Origin: Berghia stephanieae
Taxonomy: Eukaryota > Mollusca > Gastropoda > Nudibranchia > Aeolidiidae
NCBI GenBank assembly: GCA_034508935.3
Contig: CM067442.1
Coordinates: forward strand, 93,406,152-93,470,151
Length of the DNA stretch: 64,000 nucleotides
Direction of reading: 5' to 3'
This document shows, one piece after another, positions 1 through 29,756 of the stretch. The notes under the pieces were generated by a model. That model ran no database searches. It had not been told where the DNA came from and saw nothing but the letters and a program-made list of their open reading frames with translations. The translations under genes were made by a program, and so were the position numbers. Position 1 is the first letter of the stretch, and every line of letters starts with the position of its first letter.

Positions 1-44
1 AAGGGCAATCCTATAGTCTGAGATCCGAGCAATGAACACTATAT

Positions 45-386
45 TTGGCTATAGATGGAACAAAATTGACCTCACTGAGCTCTTTGTTATTGTTTTTAGC
101 CAGCTATTTTTATGAGTCGTTCTCACTAATTGTATCAATCAGATTATAAACGTTTATGGTTACACATAGTTTTGTATGTTGGTACGCTATAGATAGTATG
201 CGCTTGGCTAAGGCGTTCATTGCCATCCGGAAGTATAACGGATCAACACACAAAACTATGTGTAACCTTGATCGTTTATAGTCTGGTTAATACAGTTTAG
301 TGAGAATTACTCATAAACGCGGATGGCAAAAAAAAAACAATAAAAAAGGCCGGAGTGACGTCAACTTCGATCTATCTATATCCAGC
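45..386. repeat. Fold-back / MITE-like element with long inverted repeats
   Basis: The two ends are imperfect inverted copies of each other over about 140 bp. The left arm (about 45-182) and the reverse complement of the right arm (about 240-386) share segments such as GGTTACACATAGTTTTGT, TTCTCACTAA and ATAAACG in the same order, with roughly 80-85% identity by eye. About 55 unpaired bases separate the arms. There is no coding capacity. This is the architecture of a non-autonomous DNA transposon (MITE or fold-back element). I could not identify a target-site duplication, so the exact ends are approximate. Confidence 0.7.
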
Positions 387-925
387 TTGCGAAATGTGAG
401 TTTTTTGGCCAGATGTACAAGACTTGAATTACTATGTTAATTGTTACAATAATAAATTAGGAAGTCGAAATTATTATTGTGCAATCAAATTGCGGGAATT
501 AGAACTCTCATGAAGCAAAAGAGTGCTTATCTTATGAAGGAAGCCCGAAGCGGGTAGAGTTTGTTTATAAATGTGTAACTTTTTTTTTTGCTAATGTTAT
601 GATACCAACTTGTAGTTAATCATGAGTGAGACCATTGCTTGTCTTGTCAGGGTTGGTGACAACATAAAGAAAAACAAACTGATTAAACTGGACCGTGAAC
701 AGGTAAGACCAACAAATTGACAAAGCAGGGCAACGAAAGTGAAAGAAGGTTCTCATTTCTTCATTGGGGGGAGACTTTTTAAAAAAAAAAAAGGTTCCCC
801 TCTCCCACTCCCACACCCCCCCCCCCCTCCCCCAATTAAAAGAAAAAGTCCCCCCTCCCCCTCCTAAAACCCCAAAATTATTTGGGTCCCCGAGTTTTTA
901 ACTCAAAACATCGTAATTGTAATCA
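387..925. other. Non-coding AT-rich spacer with A- and C-rich tracts
   Basis: No gene is supported. The stretch contains an A-run near 780 followed by C-rich low-complexity sequence (about 810-860). The only open frame is a low-complexity artefact. Confidence 0.6.
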
Positions 926-1062
926 ATTAATTTGACCCAGTCAGGTGGATGGGACTGGGACTTGAAAAACGCTGTGATTATCCCCAGACACCTGTCTGGG
1001 GATAATAAAAAGGAAGTGGTTATTCAGTATCAGATACTGAATAGTGCTTTGCCACTATTCAG
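926..1062 (+). repeat. Isolated palindrome-bearing repeat unit
   Basis: The first ~57 bases match the start of the 245-bp unit repeated at 5.3-5.9 kb. They are followed by a palindrome with 14-bp arms (ATTATCCCCAGACA, 2-nt loop, complement) and then by ACTATTCAGTATC-type inverted repeats. The same two palindromes recur at 5.1-5.8 and 7.9 kb. It looks like a single partial copy of a dispersed structured repeat. Confidence 0.7.
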
Positions 1063-1317
1063 TATCCGCAAGGAACTCTTTTTTTATAGAGAGAGTGAAA
1101 AGTGCGACAATCTCGGTTGAATGTAAATAAACTGCTGACCGACTTCCAGATTGAACACGTGCAGTAACTGACAGCCCGATTCAAAGTTGCAAAAATATTT
1201 TGATCGTAATTTTTTAATTCCTGCTATTAACATAGATCAAAATAACAAAGTAAAAGTGGCAGTCAAATACATTTTTAAATGTCTAAATAGACATGATTAA
1301 ATGTCACTAAATATTCA

Positions 1318-1392
1318 GTGCCACCATCGTTGGTGGATATAAGCTGTTTGACTCTGAGCTTAAGGTTCGAGAGTTCAAATCCCAGCAGGGAG
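1318..1392 (+). other. tRNA-like segment (pseudogene or SINE head)
   Basis: The segment has a B-box-like GAGTTCAAATCC and an A-box-like stretch upstream, then an oligo-T run. The cloverleaf is poor: the acceptor and anticodon arms do not pair well. I read it as a tRNA relic or the head of a tRNA-derived SINE, not a working tRNA gene. Confidence 0.4.
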
Positions 1393-1513
1393 AACTTTTT
1401 TTTTTTTCCCCAATATTTTTAAAATTCCTTCTGTCTATTAAAACTTTTGTTTTAATAATTTTATTTGCTTGTAATATACTTTAATGTTGATATTATACTA
1501 TTGTTCTTTTATT

Positions 1514-1529
1514 TTTATTATTATTATTG

Positions 1530-1612
<83 letters not shown>

Positions 1613-1665
1613 TAATATTATTATTATTATTTCTACTTACATACTATTATTATTATTATTATTTT
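1514..1665. repeat. (TTA)n microsatellite
   Basis: A long run of TTA/ATT triplets with a few interruptions (TTG, TTTC). Confidence 0.95.
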
Positions 1666-1863
1666 TGTTGTTGTAATCGTCATCATCATCATTATTATGA
1701 TTATGATTATTTTTTTAAAAATCAAGTAGTTGGAGTAATTTAATCAGTTATCGATTTATTACGAATATCTTTTATGTGTTATAATCTCGTTGTTGTTTTT
1801 CATTGATTTGCTCTTCTATTGTTTATTACTTTTTAAAATCTTGCTTTTTTCTGTTTGTCTCAT

Positions 1864-1935
<72 letters not shown>
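1864..1935. repeat. (TTG)n microsatellite
   Basis: About 23 uninterrupted TTG triplets followed by TTTG steps and a T run. The poly-cysteine open frame here is an artefact. Confidence 0.95.
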
Positions 1936-2075
1936 GTTTGTTTGTTTTTTTTTTTTTTGTTTTGTCATCTTAGACAAACCCGATTCATTATAAATATGTG
2001 AACAGCCTTTCTGCCATTTTTAATTGAGCGATGTACTTCCGTGAATTAATTGCCGTATTATATTAAAATTTACGT

Positions 2076-2284
<209 letters not shown>

Positions 2285-2339
2285 TTAAATAGATACTGAA
2301 TATTAGACTACAATTGACATCTATTTACTGAATACATGT

Positions 2340-5090
2340 GGTATTTTTAGGGGTGTTTCTTTTTTACGAAACACGCCGAAACCCGACAAAGTTATGGGAA
2401 GTAGGCAGCAGTGGGGAGTGAACCTGGGACTGGGTTTCGTAAAAAAAAAAGCAATTACTTTTTTTAAGAAACCCGACAATATCCGACAAAGTTATGGAAA
2501 GAAAGTAGGCAACAGTGGGGGAGTAAACCCGAGACTCAGAGAACTGTACACTATTGGGGAGTAAACCCGAGACTATGGTTTTTCGACGGGTTTTGGCGGG
2601 TTTCGTAAAAAAGGAATTGCTTCATTCTTGTCTGGTACCCAACTCCCATAGTCCGGCTTCATTTCCCACTGGCATCCATCTTCCATAGTCCCAGGTTCAT
2701 TTCCACTAATATCCTCTTCTCCCAGTCCCAGGTTCACTCCCAACCGGTGTGCACTTCCCTGAGTCCTGGTTCATTGCCCAATGGTGCCCACTTCCCATAA
2801 CTTTTGACAATTTCGGTAGGTTTCGAAATAAAAGTACATTCTGAGCTCACTGTCCACTGGTATCAGCCTCTCGCAGTCCCAGGTTCAATCCCCATCGGTG
2901 TCCGAATCCCAGATTCATTCCCCACTGCTGCCTGCTTCCCATAACTTTGTCGGGTTTTGGCGAGTTTCGTAAAAAAGTAATTCCCCCTCCCCCTTGGTAT
3001 TGCTTTTTTACAAAATCCAGAGTCCCAGGTTCACTCCCCACAAGTGTACACTTCCCTGAATCTCAGGATCACCCCCCACTGTTGCCTACTTCAATAAGTT
3101 TGTCGGATATTGCCAGTTTCGTCGGGTTTCGTAAAAAAGTAATTGCTTTTATATGAAACTCGCTGAAACCCGCCGAAAACCAGAGTCTCAGGTTCACTCC
3201 CTACTGGTGTACACTTCCATGAATCTCAAGTTAACCCCCCAATGTTGCTTACTTCCCATAACTTTGTCGGATATTGCCAGGTTTCGTATAAAGGTAATTG
3301 CTTTTATGTGAAACTAGCTGAAACCTGCCGAAAACCATAGTCTCAGGTTCACTCCCCACTGGTATACACTTCCATGAATCTCAGGTTCACTCCCCACTGT
3401 TGCCTACTTCCCATAACTTTGTCGGATATTGCTGGGATTCGTAAAAAAGTAATTGCTTTTATGTGAATCGCACTGAAACCCGCCGAAAACCATAGTCTCA
3501 GGTTCACTCCCCACTGGTGTACACTTCCCTTAGTCTCAGGTTCACTCCCCATTATTTCCCTACTTTCCATAACTTTGCCCCATTTTGTTGGGATTTGGTG
3601 CATTTCGTAAACAAAAAGTGATTGCTTTTGTTTTTTTTTCAAAACCCGCCAAAACCCAGTCCCAGGTTCACTCCCCACTAGTGTACACTTCCCCGAATCT
3701 CAGGTTCACGCCCCACTGTTGCCTACTACCCATAACTTTCTCCGATATTGCCAGGTTTTCGTCGGGTTTCGTAAAAAGGCAATTGCTTTTATATGAAACT
3801 TGCTGAAACCCACCGAAAACCATAGTTCCAGGTTTACTCCCCACTGGTATACACTTCCATGAATCTCAGGTTCACTCCCCACTGTTGCCTACTTCCCATA
3901 ACTTTGTCGGATATTGCCGGGTTTCGTAAAAAAGTAATTGCTTTTATGTGAATCGCACTGAAACCCGCCGAAAACCATAGTCTCAGGTTCACTCCCCACT
4001 GGTGTACACTTCCCTTAGTCTCAGGTTCACTCCCCATTATTTGCCTACTTTCCATAACTTTGCCCCATTTTGTTGGCAATTCGTAAACAAAAAGTAATTG
4101 CTTTTTTTTTTACAAAACCCGCCGAAATCCAGACCCAGGTTCACTCCCCACTGGTGTACACTTCCATGAATCTCAAGTTCCCTCCCCACTGTTGCCTACT
4201 TCCCATAACTTTGTCGGATATTGCCAGGTTTCGTAAAAAGGTAATTGCTTTTATGTGAAACTAGCTGAAAACCGCCAAAAACCATAGTCTCAGGTTCACT
4301 CCCCACTGGTGTGCACTTCCCTTAGTCTCAGGTTCACTCCCCATTATTTGCCTACTTTCCATAACTTTGCCCCATTCTGTTGGGATTTGGCGCATTTCGT
4401 AAACAAAAAAGTAATTGCTTTTTTTTTTTTACAAAACCCGCCGAAACCCAGACCCAGGTTCACTCCCCACTGGTGTACATTTCCATGGATCTCAGGTTCA
4501 CTCCCCACTGTTGCCTACTACCCATAACTTTGTCGGATATTGCCAGGTTTCGTTGGGTTTCGTTAAAAAAGTAATTGCTTTTATATGAAATTAGCTGAAG
4601 GCCGCCGAAAACCATAGTCTCAGGTTCACTCCCCACTGGTGTACACTTCACTGTCTCAGGTTCAGTCTCCACGCTTTGCCTACTTTCCATAACTTTGCCG
4701 CATATTGTCGGGTTTCGTAAAAACGTAACCCCCCCCCCCCCCCCTCCCCCATTTTGTTATTGCTGTTTTACAAAACCCAGAGTCCCAGGTTCACTCCCCA
4801 CTGGTGTACACTTCCCTGAATCTCAGGTTCATCCCCTCCTCTCGCCCCCCCCCCCCCCCCCCCTTACACACACACACACGCTGCTGCATACCTCCCATAA
4901 CTTTGCCGGATATTGCCAGGTGTCGTCGGGTTTCGTAAAAAAGTAATTGCTTTTTATTACGAAGCCCGACGAAACCCAGTCCCGGGTTCACTCCCCACAG
5001 GTGTACACTTCTCTGAGTCCCAGATTTACTCCCACAGCTGCCCTCTTCCCATAACTTTGTCAGGTTTCAGAAAAAAAACACCGTATTATA
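2340..5090. repeat. Degenerate satellite array, period about 155-165 bp
   Basis: About 17 diverged units share the order CAGGTTCACTCCCCACTGG, CAGGTTCACTCCCCACTGTTG, ATAACTTTGTCGGATATTGCC, TTTCGTAAAAAAGTAATTGC and GAAACCCGCCGAAA. CAGGTTCACTCC landmarks near 3340, 3495, 3660, 3820, 3980, 4130, 4287, 4455 and 4618 give the period. Each unit has two related ~45-bp sub-repeats. The first units (about 2350-2600) lie in the opposite orientation: GTGGGGAGTGAACCTGGGACT is the reverse complement of the later motif. The junction is near 2590-2640. The short open frames on both strands are repeat shadows. Two C-runs (4729-4744 and 4845-4863) interrupt the 3' end. Confidence 0.85.
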
Positions 5091-5098
5091 GTGCAAAA

Positions 5099-5233
5099 CC
5101 ACTATTCAGTGTCAGATACTGAATAGTACAAAACCACTATTCAGTATCAGATACTGAATAGTGGAAAACCGCTATTCAGTATCTGATACTGAATAGTGCA
5201 AAACCACTATTCAGTATCAGATACTGAATAGTG
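5099..5233. repeat. Tandem array of four palindromes, period about 35 bp
   Basis: Four copies of an inverted repeat with 13-bp arms (ACTATTCAGTATC, one central base, complement) are spaced by CAAAACC-type linkers at about 5099, 5134, 5169 and 5204. Each can form a stem extended by flanking CC/GG. The third copy has T instead of A at the centre and GC for AC at the arm end. Copy one has one arm mismatch. Confidence 0.9.
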
Positions 5234-5254
5234 CTAGCCTAATAAAAATTTGTT

Positions 5255-5944
5255 ATCCCCAGACACCTGTCTGGGGATAACGAATTTTCATTATCCCCAG
5301 ACGCATATTTGAAACTCCGCTCTTTTAAACAATTATCCACATTCCAGAATATGGAATGTTTCCAGATGCACATAGAAATAAGGAAAGTTAATAAAATATC
5401 TATAAAAACATAAAATTAACCAACATTAAAATCAGTTGTTACTACATATACACAAATTAATTTGACCCAGTCAGGTGGATGGGACTGGGACTTGAAAAAC
5501 GCTGTGATTATCTGTCTGGGGATAATGAATTTTCATTATCCCCAGACGCATATTTGAAACTCCGCTCTTTTAAACAATTATCCACATTCCAGAATATGGA
5601 ATGTTTCCAGATGCACATAGAAATAAGGAAAGTTAATAAAATATCTATAAAAACATAAAATTAACCAACATTAAAATCAGTTGTTACTACATATACACAA
5701 ATTAATTTGACCCAGTCAGGTGGATGGGACTGGGACTTGAAAAACGCTGTGATTATCTGTCTGGGGATAATGAATTTTCATTATCCCCAGACGCATATTT
5801 GAAACTCCGCTCTTTTAAACAATTATCCACATTCCAGAATATGGAATGTTTCCAGATGCACATAGAAATAAGGAAAGTTAAAAAATGTCTATAAAAACAT
5901 AAAATTAACCAACATTAAAATCAGTTGTTACTACATATACACAA
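5255..5944 (+). repeat. 245-bp tandem repeat, about 2.7 copies, carrying palindromes
   Basis: Units recur with a 245-bp offset: CACAAATTAA at 5451 and again at 5696. Each unit contains CCCAGTC...GACTGGG, a 16-bp-arm palindrome GTCTGGGGATAATGAA/TTCATTATCCCCAGAC, and ACATTCC...GGAATGT. Copies are nearly identical, so the duplication is recent. The 5' end begins with the related palindrome TTATCCCCAGACA (about 5258-5281). Confidence 0.9.
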
Positions 5945-5963
5945 TATGCGTCGACTTCGAAGT

Positions 5964-6048
5964 GGGTGTCATGGCCGAATGGTTTAGTCGTCTGCCCTGG
6001 AAGTTTGACCATAATCGACGTTGTGGGTTCGAATCCTGGTAACGTCAC
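5964..6048 (+). other. tRNA-like segment, type II-like
   Basis: An A-box-like TGGCCGAATGG and an exact B-box GGTTCGAATCC lie about 50 bp apart, as in a Leu/Ser-class tRNA. The T-stem and acceptor stem pair badly, so this is more likely a tRNA pseudogene or SINE head. It follows directly after the 245-bp array and is followed by A/T runs. Confidence 0.5.
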
Positions 6049-6148
6049 TTTTTAAAAAAAAATTTTTTTTTTAAATTCCGTCTTCTTTTTACAGAATGTT
6101 GAAAGGGATAAATGTCCCACCCATCCTCCCCCCACCTCTTTTTTTATT

Positions 6149-6149
<1 letters not shown>

Positions 6150-6214
<65 letters not shown>
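6150..6214. repeat. (CT)n microsatellite
   Basis: About 30 CT dinucleotides. Confidence 0.97.
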
Positions 6215-6217
<3 letters not shown>

Positions 6218-6512
6218 TTTTTTCTAGTTTCTAGCAAATATATTCGTCCCCACTCCGATCTCAAATAGTGTCTAAAAAGAATAAATAATTAAAAAGCAAA
6301 CAAACAGAAATATTCAGAGAGCGACCAAATGGTCAGATAGAGGAGAAAAAAAAACAATAATTGTTTTAAAAATAAAAACAATTTAAGAAATTCATGCTCA
6401 GAAACGGAACATTTACATAAAGGTTTAGCAAACAAAAAGCTCTAAGGTTTAGGTCAAAATATTAAAAAAAAAAGAAAAAGAGAGATTTCCCTCGGAGCAG
6501 GGAATAGTGTTA

Positions 6513-6920
<408 letters not shown>

Positions 6921-7109
6921 CATTGACCAAAACAAAAAAAACAATTATAGATCTAGAGCAAATTAAATAATGAAATAATATTATCGGAGAAAATAAAAAT
7001 TCAACTGATTAAAAAAAAAACTCTTGCCCGGAACTCGGAACAAAAGTGAAAACAATGAATATCAATTGGGAAGAAAGAAAGAAAAGTAAAAAAAAAAAAA
7101 AATGAGTGT

Positions 7110-7135
7110 GGGGGGGGGGGGGGGGGGGGGGGGGG
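7110..7135. repeat. 26-bp poly(G) run
   Basis: The longest of twelve G or C homopolymers of at least 13 bp in this window. Confidence 0.97.
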
Positions 7136-7137
7136 AG

Positions 7138-7226
7138 TCGCGACTGGGTCGAATCTGTGCAGCTAAAAGGAGTAAAATGAAAGGTGGCCTTACCCACTGA
7201 GCTGCCTATCCACACCGCTATCGGAA
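7138..7226 (-). other. tRNA-like segment on the minus strand
   Basis: On the minus strand an A-box-like GGCAGCTCAGTGGGTAAGGC is followed by a weak B-box (ACAGATTCGACCC). There is no convincing cloverleaf, so this is a relic or SINE head. Confidence 0.4.
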
Positions 7227-7864
7227 TATTTTAAATTCATATATGAGCTAAACATATTTCCACCATTTTTGCTTCCTTGTTTTGGTAGTTATTTTCATCT
7301 CTGATTCGAATAAAAATATGTTGTTGGATTAGTTTTGTGGACGTGTGATACTAAATTGTATTGTCTTGTGCGAAGCAGACAGGAAAATAGCAGGTGTGGG
7401 TTTTGGGCTTTGGGGCGAACAACACCATGGCCTAGGAATTCGTCCGCGACATAAAAATTATTCCCGGTCGTCCCCAAAATTGTGGCCAGAATGAGCAAAT
7501 TATAGAAACAAGAGATGATCAATAAAGTTAACAGGTAGGTAGGTAATGAAAATTTAAATGGTTGGTGGACTATGAACAAATTTGATGATTAACAACTTTC
7601 TTCCTGGTTGAAAATAAAAAGTCGAATTGCTAGTTTGACGTTTTCAGATCAAAGTAACAAAAGAAATTTCATTGATCCATTTGCTTTAAAATATTTTTTT
7701 AAAAGAGCTGGATTTGACATTTGATCACTATTTACTTTCATCTTGTGTTAAATATCACTTGATATATTAACTGTTTTGGGACACAACCACTAGTATTTTT
7801 TCCAGAATATTTGGTATTTTTCACGCCTAGTTTGGCATTTTGCATAAAATCTTTCTGCCCACTT

Positions 7865-7990
7865 GCTACATGCGTCTGGGGATAGTATCCCCAGACAGGT
7901 GTCTGGGGATAACAAAAATTGGTTATCCCCAGACACCTGTCTGGGGATAACGAATTTTTATTATCCCCAGACAGGCGTCTGGGAATAATG
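7865..7990. repeat. Cluster of three CCCCAGAC palindromes
   Basis: Three successive inverted repeats are built from (T)TATCCCCAGACA and its complement. The spacers are AAAAATTGG and GAATTTTTA. They are the same hairpin family as at 0.98, 5.26, 5.5 and 5.75 kb. Confidence 0.85.
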
Positions 7991-8123
7991 ACAGCCCTTG
8001 AAAAAACCTCATAAAAATTGATACTTGATACCTTGTTTGTTTACGACAAACGGTTCCAGTTCCAGAGTAAGTCTTTTCACGAATTCCAAGACGAGTTAAA
8101 ATAATAAAAGGAATTTTTTTTCA

Positions 8124-8312
8124 TCTAGAACTGTTAACAACTGGAATAAACTGCAAGAAACCACAGTATCAGTATCAGCAAAAAATTTGAATAAATTCAA
8201 AGCAGAGTTGGAGAAAAGCAACATCCTAATCTTAGGAAACAAGTTCAATTATAAAAAATTGGTCCAATTATTAATAGATGAGGAGGAGCGAAGTAGACTA
8301 CACCAAGTCTAA
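8124..8312 (+). pseudogene. LINE ORF2 C-terminal fragment
   Basis: An open frame of about 62 codons with no ATG start begins SRTVNNWNKLQETTVSVSA and continues NLNKFKAELEKS before a stop. The 'RTVNNWNKLP...NKFKxxL' pattern is the extreme C-terminus typical of Jockey/CR1/RTE-group LINE polymerases. No upstream polymerase is present, so this is a 5'-truncated copy. The exact clade is not determined. Confidence 0.55.
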
Positions 8313-8570
8313 AAGCTCTATACAGAGGTATTGAGGTATATCAAAACAAAAATTACTGATGAAGTGGCAAACCCCTGCCAGTCCAATTATAAACAATGCC
8401 CGATAGATTAAAAATATCTTAAGGATTTCCTTTGTTTTAAAGAAAAATGTACTTCAAATCGAAAAGAACAATTCACATAAAGCATTGGTCCAACGAGATC
8501 AGTCAGTGGCAGTTGATAAATAGTTGATGATTTACGAACTGGCAAGGTCCATGACAAGAAGAGGAAATAT

Positions 8571-8800
8571 GAGAGAGGGAGATAGATGGGAAAAGGAGAA
8601 AATGAGAAGATGAAAAAGAGATGGAGATAGAGGAGAAAATCTGAGAAAATGAGAGTACTAAAATTAATCTTAACATGTCACTTTCATTCAGTTAAGTGTT
8701 AACGATTTACCAACTGGCATGGGCTGAGGCAAAAGAGGAAATGAGAGAGAGAGAGAAAGAAAATCTGAGAAATAAAGAAAATGGGAGAGAGAGAGAGTAA
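8571..8800. repeat. GA-rich low-complexity region with a short local duplication
   Basis: The phrase TTTACCAACTGGCA followed by GAGAGA-rich sequence is repeated about 170 bp apart (near 8531 and 8706, first copy diverged). There is no coding support. Confidence 0.5.
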
Positions 8801-9045
8801 ATATTAATTGACGCCACTCCGTGGCAGTTAGTAGCAAACCCCCCCCCCCCCCCCGGCCTCCCGCCCTGCCCCTTTCGACCCAAATAAAAATAAAAGATAC
8901 TAAAATCAGCTTCAAATAATTTTTGTTTTTTTTTACAATGTTTTTTAACCACTCACTAGCTGTTTTTGTTTACAAAGATAGTTATTTATTTCAAAGAACA
9001 GCAAGTATAACAATATAAACAACAACATAATTACACTATCAATAG

Positions 9046-26242
<17,197 letters not shown>

Positions 26243-28855
26243 TTACCATGATTATAAATTGGTATGACGTTTCAGATTAATATCCTGGCTGTGTGCAATG
26301 CAATTTATATGTTGATATGATTTTAGTTTTGTAAAAAATGATTATAAGTATAAGACATTAAAATGGATCAATAAAGAGAGAGAGAGGGGGGAGAAGTAGA
26401 GAGAGTTTTCATCTGGTGTAAACTTAATACCAACACGTTGCAATTTGGTGCCCCGCTGCATCGGTGCATTATCATTTCAAACTGTTTTAATTTGGATGTA
26501 AGAATTCTTACGAAATATTCAAATAATTTGTTGTATCAATGAAATTTTTTTTCTTATAATAATACTGTGTTTTCTAGAATAGTAAGTCATTCAAAGCTGT
26601 TAGGTCAATGGCGCTGAAGTTTATACCTTTGTCTATAGCGTGAAATATTAAATGCTTGCTACCCTGTGGATAGGATGCCAGTCCATCACAAAAGTGCTTT
26701 TCACCAGATCAGGGGGGGGGGGGGGGGGGGGGCTTTATAGAATAGAGTGGGATCAAAAAGTTTGCCTCAGTGGACATCAACTTGATGGGAGTCAGACATG
26801 ATTGTTCGTCAAACACGTATTTGCATTTCTGTTTCAATAATTGATCATCTTTAGGATTATGAAAAGAAGCTTTGTTGTTTATTTTTACCATTCCTATTAA
26901 GCCTTCAATTTTATCCCAACTGTTCAGTTCAAGATTATTCTCTTTTGATTTTCCTTTTTTGTGTACATGTTTCAATGAGTAATATGTCTTTGCTTGAAGG
27001 CAGTAAACTTTAATTATATGACCAAGCAGATGGCTGTGGTTTTGGTTTAAAAAAAAAATATTTTTAATATTTCTATTTTAAAAGCGAAAATTTTTTCATT
27101 GCCTTATTAAGTGGCAGCAGTAATTCCACCTGTTCAATTCAATATCTTTTATTTTCTTTCCTTTTTTCTTGTCTTTCTTGTAAAACCTTTAAGGAGTAAT
27201 TTTGTTTTTTTTTTGTTTTTTTTTAAAATAAAGACAATATAAATTAAAACTCAACAATTATGCAGATCGCTGATTATATATTTTTATTTTTATGTCATAT
27301 TTGATATCTTATATCACTTTATATAAATCATAAATACAATTTTATCATCAATGGAAAAGGCTGTAGTCTTTTAAAATATCAGGGTAAAAGGACCAAAAGC
27401 ATCCTATAATCACTAATTCTGTAGGTATCCATGGATGTATTTCTATAATACCTCAAAGGATCCTTCACATTGTTCAAAAGACAAATCGAAGAAGGCACAC
27501 AAGAAAATCTTCTCCTCCAACTCTTAGATTTGCATGCTAGACGCTTGTAATGTTGGTGCCACTTTAATGCCTTCTATTCGTCTTAAAATGCAATAGACTT
27601 AAAAAGCATATGCACAGACGCATGGAACTGATACAGTCACTGGTAAGCTCATGTGGTGAGGAGGAGGAGGAAGATGCAGAGTATATACTGCAGCCATGCA
27701 AAAATACTCAACACATAGAGAAGAAATATGGCCCATTGCAACTTCTCTACATAAAAACTTTTCGGCCCGCTTAAAGAACTCAAAAAGACGCGAGGCTTCA
27801 TGTTCAAAACAAAGACTCCAGGTATAAAGGCATATGAGATTGAGAAGAAGAAGTTAAGAAATCATTGTCCTCTCCTTTGAATGGCATGACAGATTTGTGT
27901 TTTACAGAGTTCAAATCATGAATCAGATCTTACTGCACAAGTATATCTGTGGTAAATCCATTCTGTGAAGGCCTAGAATATGAGAATTAGCATCCTAAAG
28001 AAATGTATGCATTTAAAGGTTTTACACTAAAGTAGAATCCAGAGGTTTTTTTCAATTTTATTGTCATGAGAATAAAATATTTAGGCATCACGTTTAAATA
28101 AGCTCTTCTAGTCGAGTTGACAGCATAATCTGAATGCAAAGTATTCCATCAAATATTCAAAATGTAAATGATCATGAAGAGCCATGTCAGGAGATTGAGT
28201 TTTCCCGCAGATGCATTCACTTCCTGATTTCCTGTTTCCACCAATGATTCGGATTGTTCCTATTGAGTAGGGTATCTTGTTTAATCCATGGTTTACTGGA
28301 CATATCAATACGTTTCTGTTCTTTCTTCAGTTGTCTTTTATTCTTTCTTTTCTAAAAGTGAACTCAAAATCTATGATTTTTGTTAAGGGTCTTGTCATCT
28401 TCTTCACTTCTTCTTATATGACCCGAAAATGCCTTTAATTCTGTTAAACTTCAACAAACAAACTGAATCAAAAAGGTCATATGAACCTTAGAAAAATCAT
28501 AATATTTCTTTTTTGGCCACTCCCATTGTTCATAGCTCCCAGATTTCCATGTAGTTTATTATTATTTTGTCATATCTTCTTATTAGAGTTTTGTTGGAGT
28601 TGCAAATTGATACATTCATAGCATTGTACTTATTTTAAAAATAAAATAGAAATAAGGTTTTTAATAAATTCTCCATCTTAATATGTGGCCAGAGGGCTAT
28701 AATTATGTATGACGCACCTTGGTAATTACATAAAACCAAAATTTTTTTAGAAATTTGTTATAATTGCCTTCTATGCACAATAAATATAATTTTTTTTTTT
28801 TTTTTGTGATTATATAACTGAGTCTTATTTTCACTTTTTTACACAGAGCAAACAA
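26243..28855 (+). other. 3' UTR of the RNF8-like gene and intergenic sequence
   Basis: No further gene is supported. AATAAA occurs near 26371 and within AAAATAAAG near 27227, so the transcript could end at either. A 21-bp G run lies at 26712-26732. Confidence 0.5.
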
Positions 28856-28857
28856 CT

Positions 28858-28990
28858 CTTGATGATGATGATGTTGTTGTTGTCATTGTCGTTATCATCG
28901 TTGTTGTTGCTGGTTTTGATGATTACGATGGTGGTGACGTTGATGATGGGCATAGATCTAATGATGATAATGGATCCGTTAACAATTCAT
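28858..28990. repeat. Imperfect GAT/GTT trinucleotide repeat
   Basis: Runs of GATGAT, GTTGTT and ATCATC with interruptions. Confidence 0.75.
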
Positions 28991-29756
28991 CAAACTTTTT
29001 AAAAAATCATTTTCTATTTTGAAAGTATGCAGGATAATTTTCAAATTTCTAAGAGGATTCTATTATTTGCATAATTTTTTTCACTTTTGTCATGTACTAA
29101 CCGGACAAAAATAAGTATATATACATTTAGCGTTTATGAAATTTTAGGCATGGTGCTAATGATAAGGGTTTGAAAGTTTTATCACCAAACAGTGAATTTG
29201 ATTGATTCCAGCAGCAGTATTCCAACCCTTTTTTACTGCCTCTCAATGTGAAATGGCAAAAACGTGTCATTTATCAATGTGCTCTTCGATTTCAAATCAC
29301 TGATTTTTGCTGTTTTCAGCTAACATGAATAGTGATAATCAGAAATTTCAGAAAGAGCAATGTTCTACAAGTCTTAGTGGACAATGCGCGTCATTGAAAC
29401 TAACTCTCTAATGACTTTAAACAACAATCGGTCTCAATGCCACATCTCGACAATTAAACCAGAGCACGGCTTTTTGGTCATGCTGAAGCAGGTATGTCTG
29501 TGAAAATATTTTTTTTTTAATTCAATGTTACCAGGGGTCAGTGTAATCTATTTAATGGGAAAGATCAACTGACTCGTAAGTAGCAGATCGTCCTTGCCAA
29601 ATGAGACCTCTTAAGACAACAATAGAGAAGGATGAAATAATCATTGTTGTCTATTTTTAAAAATCGCTTTCTGCCTGCTTCATCTTCTTTCTCGGTTATA
29701 ATTAATCGTCGATGTTTGTTTTAAAATGGCCATATAAATCATCAATTACGCATATG

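Noticed and set aside
3349-4690. Related short proteins on both strands (GSRQQWGVNLR type)
   Set aside because: They are repeated translations of the ~160-bp satellite unit, not genes.
5099-5233. CRISPR-like array (repeats with regular 35-bp spacing)
   Set aside because: The repeats are palindromes with near-identical linkers, there are no unique spacers and no cas genes, and the genome is animal.
5964-6048. Functional tRNA-Leu/Ser gene
   Set aside because: A- and B-boxes are present, but the T-stem and acceptor stem do not pair adequately.
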